Source of the DNA: Desulfuromonadaceae bacterium
GTDB lineage: Bacteria; Desulfobacterota; Desulfuromonadia; Desulfuromonadales; Syntrophotaleaceae
Length of the DNA: 9,336 nt
Reading direction: 5' to 3'
Assembly (NCBI GenBank): GCA_021107335.1
Contig: JAIOSZ010000191.1
Span: forward strand, 1 to 9,336
A model generated the notes under the pieces. That model did no database searches, had not been told where the DNA came from, and was given only the letters and a program-made list of their open reading frames with translations. Both the position numbers and the translations under genes were made by a program. Shown here in pieces: positions 5,887 through 9,336 of the stretch; position 1 is the first letter of the stretch; every line of letters begins with the position of its first letter.

Positions 5887-6540
5887 GCAAGATGCCTAAA
5901 AGTACTCGATCCTGATGACCTGTTGATAGCGTGGCCGCGTCCGAAATATACCGCAAAACTGTCGTATTCAAAAGACGCGTGGGGGGACCTCCCTAAAGAA
6001 CTCCCATTGAGACAAATCCGTGTCACGGTCAAACATCCGGCTTTCAGGACGCAAGGATTCTATATCATCATCACCCTGCTGGACGTCGAGCAATATCCTG
6101 CGGAAGAACTTGCCAAACTCTATTTCAAGCGATGGGATGTTGAACTGTTCTTCCGCGATATCAAGACAACCATGGGGATGGATGTCCTGCGATGCCGAAT
6201 GCCGGAGATGGGCCGAAAAGAAATCCTGATGCACTTCATCGCCTACAATTGCATCCGACGGTTGATGTACGAAGCCGCATAGGAATCGGACATTGAAGTC
6301 CGAATTGTTTGTTTCAAAGGTAGCCTTCAAGCACTTCGTAGCTAAGAGCCCCACCTGAATCAGGCCAAGATCAGAAAGGCAGAGCAGTTCAGATTAATCA
6401 GGATTTTGTATGATGCAATGGCCAATACACCAATCATGCAACGACCAGGAAGAAGTGAACCACCATGTGTCAAACGGCGCCCCAAAAATTATCAGAGAAT
6501 GACTGCGCCAAGGCATGAAATGAAGGTGATCCCGCACTAA
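5887..6540 (+). pseudogene. IS4-family transposase, N-terminally truncated with two in-frame stops
   Basis: One reading frame carries the C-terminal half of an IS4-family DDE transposase. It starts near KVLDPDDLLIAWPRPK and contains the family signature Y-(2)-R-(3)-E-(6)-K: Tyr at 6121, Arg at 6130, catalytic Glu at 6142 and Lys at 6163, within YFKRWDVELFFRDIK. The frame is broken by TAG at 6280-6282 and TAA at 6343-6345. The sequence between and after them still reads as the family C-terminus (FKGSLQALRS, then RPGRSEPPCVKRRPKNYQ) to a final TAA at 6538-6540. About 218 codons remain of a usual 400-450, so the N-terminal half with the first catalytic Asp residues is missing. The gene is dead. 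The preserved frame implies the decay is recent, or that point mutations came before any indels. Confidence 0.9.
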
Positions 6541-6561
6541 AGCAAATATCGTGCTACAACC

Positions 6562-6590
6562 CCTTAAACTTGGTGCCATTCAGGTCTGTC
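6562..6590. mobile_element. Probable right end of the IS4-family element
   Basis: Some 20-50 bases after the transposase stop lies CCTTAAACTTGGTGCCATTC. This resembles the terminal sequence that usually follows IS4-family transposase genes of this type. No matching inverted left end (GAATGGCACCAAG) was found in the window, consistent with the lost N-terminal half. The exact boundary and any target duplication cannot be set from this sequence alone. Confidence 0.35.
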
Positions 6591-6773
6591 CACGAAACGT
6601 CCACCTCTGAGTCAGGTCCCCCAATCGCACCCCTACAGACGCTGAACCGGGCCACATCAGTGGTGGCCTGCATCGCCTTGCCGCTCTGTACCTTACTCCC
6701 CTGGGGAATATTCAAAAGCAAAACCATGCGCAGTTTCAAAAGGTACTGGCCGGTTCGGTGAAAAGGATAAAGG
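6591..6773. other. Intergenic region between the IS4 end and the feo promoter
   Basis: Open frames of 61-63 codons exist on both strands, but none has a good ribosome binding site or a recognised motif. One imperfect hairpin, GGCCAC with GTGGTGGCC, lies near 6652-6669. The base composition differs from the AT-rich promoter that follows. It may be a further IS remnant or the old intergenic region of feoA. Nothing can be named. Confidence 0.3.
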
Positions 6774-6797
6774 GAAAATGAAAACCTTTTTCATTTT
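6774..6797 (+). promoter_or_regulatory. Fur-box-like site 1, upstream of the feo -35
   Basis: AAAATGAAAA (6775-6784) and TTTTCATTTT (6788-6797) are a perfect 10-bp inverted repeat with a 3-base spacer. Read as 6-6-1-6 it is GAAAAT-GAAAAC-C-TTTTTC, matching 14 of 19 positions of the classical Fur consensus GATAAT-GATAAT-C-ATTATC. It ends six bases before the -35. Repression by Fe(II)-Fur is the known mode for feo operons. Confidence 0.6.
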
Positions 6798-6802
6798 TTT
6801 TC

Positions 6803-6831
6803 TTGACGCCATGCGTCGGTCCGCGTATTTT
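6803..6831 (+). promoter_or_regulatory. Sigma-70 promoter of feoAB
   Basis: TTGACG (6803-6808) and TATTTT (6826-6831) are separated by the ideal 17 bases. Transcription would start near 6838, giving a leader of about 96 bases before feoA. Fur-box-like sites lie immediately on both sides, so iron repression is expected. Confidence 0.6.
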
Positions 6832-6833
6832 AT

Positions 6834-6852
6834 GAAATGCGTTTTCATTTTC
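6834..6852 (-). promoter_or_regulatory. Fur-box-like site 2, over the feo transcription start, inverted
   Basis: On the - strand this reads GAAAAT-GAAAAC-G-CATTTC, again a 6-6-1-6 Fur-like arrangement. Its 12-base core GAAAATGAAAAC is identical to that of site 1 (6774-6785) but in the opposite orientation (6841-6852). It covers the predicted start of transcription, a classical repressor position. The match to the classical consensus is weaker in the last hexamer. Confidence 0.5.
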
Positions 6853-6882
6853 ATGCAATTATTTTTTCGGTAAGACTTCTAG

Positions 6883-6900
6883 CCGGGCCATACCGCCCGG
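6883..6900 (+). other. GC-rich hairpin in the feoA leader
   Basis: CCGGGC (6883-6888) and GCCCGG (6895-6900) form a perfect 6-bp stem with a 6-base loop in the predicted 5' leader, 33 bases before the feoA start codon. No T run follows, so it is not a terminator. It may affect mRNA stability or translation. No riboswitch family is recognised. Confidence 0.4.
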
Positions 6901-6933
6901 GGTCAACAACAAGCGAGCAGAGAGACAATTGCC

Positions 6934-7170
6934 ATGGCAAAACTCAGCATGCGGCAGATGAAAGTGGGCCAGACCGGCGTCATTGCGGCGGTTCGGGCGG
7001 CAGGCGAACTCGGCAAACGGATCCGCGACATGGGGCTGGTGACCGGCAGCGAAATCAAAATCCAGGGTCGGGCGCCCCTGTACGATCCGGTAGCGATTCG
7101 GGTCATGGGTTTCACCCTCACCCTGCGCAACAACGAAGCCGACTCTATTGACGTGACCGTGGAGGATTGA
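6934..7170 (+). CDS. feoA: Ferrous iron transport protein FeoA
   Basis: This 78-residue cytoplasmic protein has the single SH3-like FeoA domain, the usual size for the family. Recognisable segments are the N-terminal LSMRQMKVGQTGVI, GELGKRIRDMGLVTGSEI in the middle, and DPVAIRVMGFTLTLRNNEA, the typical beta strands with an RxMGxT-like end. FeoA supports Fe(II) uptake by FeoB, probably by binding its cytoplasmic face; its exact role is debated. The ribosome binding site is modest (AGAGAG at 6919-6924, nine bases before ATG). An overlapping + frame at 6837-7151 is spurious. The stop is two bases before the feoB start, so the pair is translationally coupled. Expression is probably iron-repressed through the flanking Fur-like sites. 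Confidence 0.95.
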   Translation: MAKLSMRQMKVGQTGVIAAVRAAGELGKRIRDMGLVTGSEIKIQGRAPLYDPVAIRVMGFTLTLRNNEADSIDVTVED

Positions 7171-7172
7171 CG

Positions 7173-9329
7173 ATGAGTGCAACCATAGCACTGGCGGGGA
7201 ACCCGAACTCCGGCAAGACAACCCTCTTCAACGCCCTGACCGGAGCGCGCCAGCATGTCGGCAACTATCCCGGGGTCACTGTGGAAAGGAAGGAAGGCTC
7301 CTATGTGGCGAATGGCCAAACCCGCAAGGTTATCGACTTACCGGGCATGTATTCCCTGACCGCCTATTCCCTGGAGGAACTGGTTGCCAGGGATTTTCTG
7401 GTTCAGGAAAAGCCGGCGGCTATCGTCAACATCGTCGACGCCGCCAACCTGGAGCGCAACCTCTATCTGACCGTACAGTTCATGGAGCTGGGGGTACCGG
7501 TCTGCATCGCCCTGAACATGGTCGATGCGGCGAAAAAACGGGGCATCGAGATCCATGGCCAGCAGCTTTCCGAGCTGATGGGCGTGCCGGTGGTACCGAC
7601 GGTGGCCCGCAGCGGCCAAGGCAAGGCAGAGCTCATGCAGGCCGCTGACAAACTGATCGGCGCCAGGGAAAAGATTCCTCCCCTCATCATCTCCTATGGG
7701 GAGGATATCGACCGAGCTCTTGCGGAGATGGAGGACGATATCGCCATCGGCCTGCCGAACTCCGACTACCCGGCTCGCTGGCTGGCTCTGAAGTTTCTGG
7801 AAAATGACGAACAGATCTTCGGATTCTGCCAGAAGGAGAACCCCGATCTGTTCGCCCGGCTAGAGACCAGCCGGGAACGGGTCGCCCGACATATCGCGAC
7901 CACCCTCGCCACCTGTCCCGAGGCGGTCATCGCCGACCACCGTTACGGCTACATCAAAGCCATCATCAAGCAGGGGGTCATCACCCACCATCTGGATCAG
8001 GATCGCCTGTTCATCTCCGACCGTATCGACCGAGTGGTCACCAACCGTTTCGCCGGCCCGCTGATTATGGTCGCGGTCATCATGGCCCTGTACCAGTTCA
8101 CCTTTAGCTACAGCGAGCTGCCCCTCACCTGGCTGGAGGGCCTTTTCGGCTGGCTGAGCGGTATCGTCGAAGCTACCCTGCCGGACGGCCTGCTGAAGTC
8201 GCTAATCATCTCCGGCATCATCAACGGTGTGGGCGGGGTACTGGGCTTTGCACCGATCATCATGTTCATGTTCTTCGGCATTGCGATCCTTGAGGACTCC
8301 GGCTACCTGGCGCGGGTCTCCTTCATGCTCGATCGGGTGTTCCGCAGCTTCGGCCTGCACGGCGCCTCGGTCATGCCCTTCATCATCTCTGGCGGCATCG
8401 CCGGCGGCTGCGCGGTGCCCGGCGTCATGGCCACCCGCACCATCAAGTCGCCCCGCGAGCGCCTGGCGACGCTGCTGACCGTCCCCTTCATGAACTGCGG
8501 CGCCAAACTGCCGGTCTTCGCCCTGCTGGTAGGGGCCTTCTTTGCTGAGCATGAGGCCCAGGTGATGCTTATCATTACCCTGATCGCCTGGGGCGGTGCT
8601 CTGCTGTCCGCCAAGCTGTTGCGCTCCACGGTCATCAAGGGGGAATCGACCCCCTTCATCATGGAACTGCCGCCCTACCGCCTTCCGACCTTTCGCGGAC
8701 TGCTGATCCATACCTGGGAGCGGACCTGGCAGTACGTCAAGAAAGCAGGCACGGTCATTCTGGCCATCTCCATCGTCCTGTGGGCCCTGATGACCTTCCC
8801 CGGCCTGCCGGAAACGCAGCAGCAGGCCTTCGAGCGGCAGCGAGCAACCGTGACGGCATCCGCCTCCCAGGATCATGAGGAGCAACTCGGCGCCATCGAT
8901 GCCCGGGAAGCCGAAGCGGCCCTGCGGCACTCCATTGCCGGCCAAATTGGCACCGCCATGGAAAGCGTCACACATCTGGCAGGCTTTGACTGGCGCACCA
9001 ACATCGCCCTGGTCGGCGGCTTCGCCGCCAAGGAAGTGGTGGTTTCTACCCTCGGCACCGCCTATTCTCTGGGCGAAATAGATCCGGAAGAAACCGGGTC
9101 TCTGGCAGCCACCTTGGCCAAAGCCCCGGGCTGGAATCCGGTGGTCGCCTTCAGCCTGATCGTCTTCACCATCTTCTATGCGCCCTGCTTCGTCACCGTG
9201 GTCTGCATCGCCCGCGAAGCCGGTTCGTGGAAATGGGGCGCCTTTTCCATCCTTTTCAATACCACCCTCGCCTTCGGGTTTGCCGTACTGGTCTACCAGA
9301 TCGGTTCGAGCGGCATTTTCGGAGCGTAG
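7173..9329 (+). CDS. feoB: Ferrous iron transporter FeoB
   Basis: This 718-residue inner-membrane Fe(II) transporter is complete. The N-terminal G domain shows G1 GNPNSGKT (9-16), G2 threonine in PGVTVE (T36), G3 DLPG (55-58) and G4 NMVD (115-118). A helical spacer domain follows to about residue 285, then the polytopic membrane core. The core has the two inverted Gate regions: GGCAVPGVMATRT (C413, P416) and VPFMNCGAKLPVFALL (C442), plus a late APCFVTV (C672). A hydrophilic loop around residues 550-590 is normal for FeoB. I chose ATG 7173 because GGAGG (7161-7165) sits seven bases before it; an in-frame TTG at 7167 is too close to that site. The gene is more GC-rich than the left half of the window. 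No feoC is seen before the window ends seven bases later. Confidence 0.97.
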   Translation: MSATIALAGNPNSGKTTLFNALTGARQHVGNYPGVTVERKEGSYVANGQTRKVIDLPGMYSLTAYSLEELVARDFLVQEKPAAIVNIVDAANLERNLYLTVQFMELGVPVCIALNMVDAAKKRGIEIHGQQLSELMGVPVVPTVARSGQGKAELMQAADKLIGAREKIPPLIISYGEDIDRALAEMEDDIAIGLPNSDYPARWLALKFLENDEQIFGFCQKENPDLFARLETSRERVARHIATTLATCPEAVIADHRYGYIKAIIKQGVITHHLDQDRLFISDRIDRVVTNRFAGPLIMVAVIMALYQFTFSYSELPLTWLEGLFGWLSGIVEATLPDGLLKSLIISGIINGVGGVLGFAPIIMFMFFGIAILEDSGYLARVSFMLDRVFRSFGLHGASVMPFIISGGIAGGCAVPGVMATRTIKSPRERLATLLTVPFMNCGAKLPVFALLVGAFFAEHEAQVMLIITLIAWGGALLSAKLLRSTVIKGESTPFIMELPPYRLPTFRGLLIHTWERTWQYVKKAGTVILAISIVLWALMTFPGLPETQQQAFERQRATVTASASQDHEEQLGAIDAREAEAALRHSIAGQIGTAMESVTHLAGFDWRTNIALVGGFAAKEVVVSTLGTAYSLGEIDPEETGSLAATLAKAPGWNPVVAFSLIVFTIFYAPCFVTVVCIAREAGSWKWGAFSILFNTTLAFGFAVLVYQIGSSGIFGA

Positions 9330-9336
9330 ATCGGCC

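Noticed and set aside
5565..6032. 155-codon open frame on the - strand
   Set aside because: It spans the end of the EFR1-type gene, the probable repeat and the IS4 remnant, three unrelated segments, so it is a chance frame.
8202..8975. 257-codon open frame on the - strand
   Set aside because: It lies wholly antisense to the conserved membrane core of feoB. Its composition is very rich in Gly, Asp, Gln and His, as expected for a shadow of a GC-rich gene, and no domain is recognisable.
1..9336. CRISPR arrays, tRNA or rRNA genes, phage attachment sites
   Set aside because: No regularly spaced repeats, no cloverleaf or rRNA-like sequence and no integrase were seen on either strand.

Overview
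The window looks like part of the chromosome of an anaerobic bacterium. A Desulfuromonadota relative (Pelobacter/Syntrophotalea/Geobacter type) is my best guess, inferred from gene content and style and not proven. It carries an oxygen-sensitive style of redox enzymes: a large iron-sulfur/molybdopterin formate dehydrogenase, a flavodoxin-ferredoxin fusion protein, and a FeoAB ferrous iron transporter. All real genes are on the + strand.

Layout. Positions 1-766 hold no large gene but are dense in regulatory-looking sequence. There is an array of TGTTGCA/TGCAACA inverted repeats (103-208), a sigma-70-like promoter (354-383), a possible small RNA or leader ending in a strong intrinsic terminator (about 390-585), a sigma-54-like -24/-12 element (595-610) and a 40-codon ORF with a good ribosome binding site (627-749). 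The catalytic subunit of an NAD(P)-type formate dehydrogenase follows (767-3448), with cysteine in place of selenocysteine as the predicted metal ligand. Behind it lie a terminator hairpin and a decayed C-terminal piece of an IS30-family transposase (3604-3955).

Next is a tight two-gene unit: a DUF89/ARMT1-like metal-dependent phosphatase (4015-4947) and an EFR1-type flavodoxin/2x[4Fe-4S] protein (4971-5747). This is followed by a probable dispersed repeat (5748-5886) and a decayed IS4-family transposase carrying two in-frame stop codons (5887-6540). The last block is the iron transporter pair feoA-feoB (6934-9329), driven by a sigma-70 promoter bracketed by two mirror-image Fur-box-like sites.

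How the genes may work together. FeoAB imports Fe(II), and the other intact genes are either Fe-S proteins or a metal-dependent phosphatase. The formate dehydrogenase has the N-terminal electron-wire domain of NuoG/HydA-type proteins, but no NuoE/NuoF-like partner is visible here. The flavodoxin-ferredoxin protein is a possible electron partner, but that is inference. The most interesting parts are the regulatory region in front of the formate dehydrogenase and the phosphatase/flavodoxin-ferredoxin pair stranded between two dead insertion sequences.
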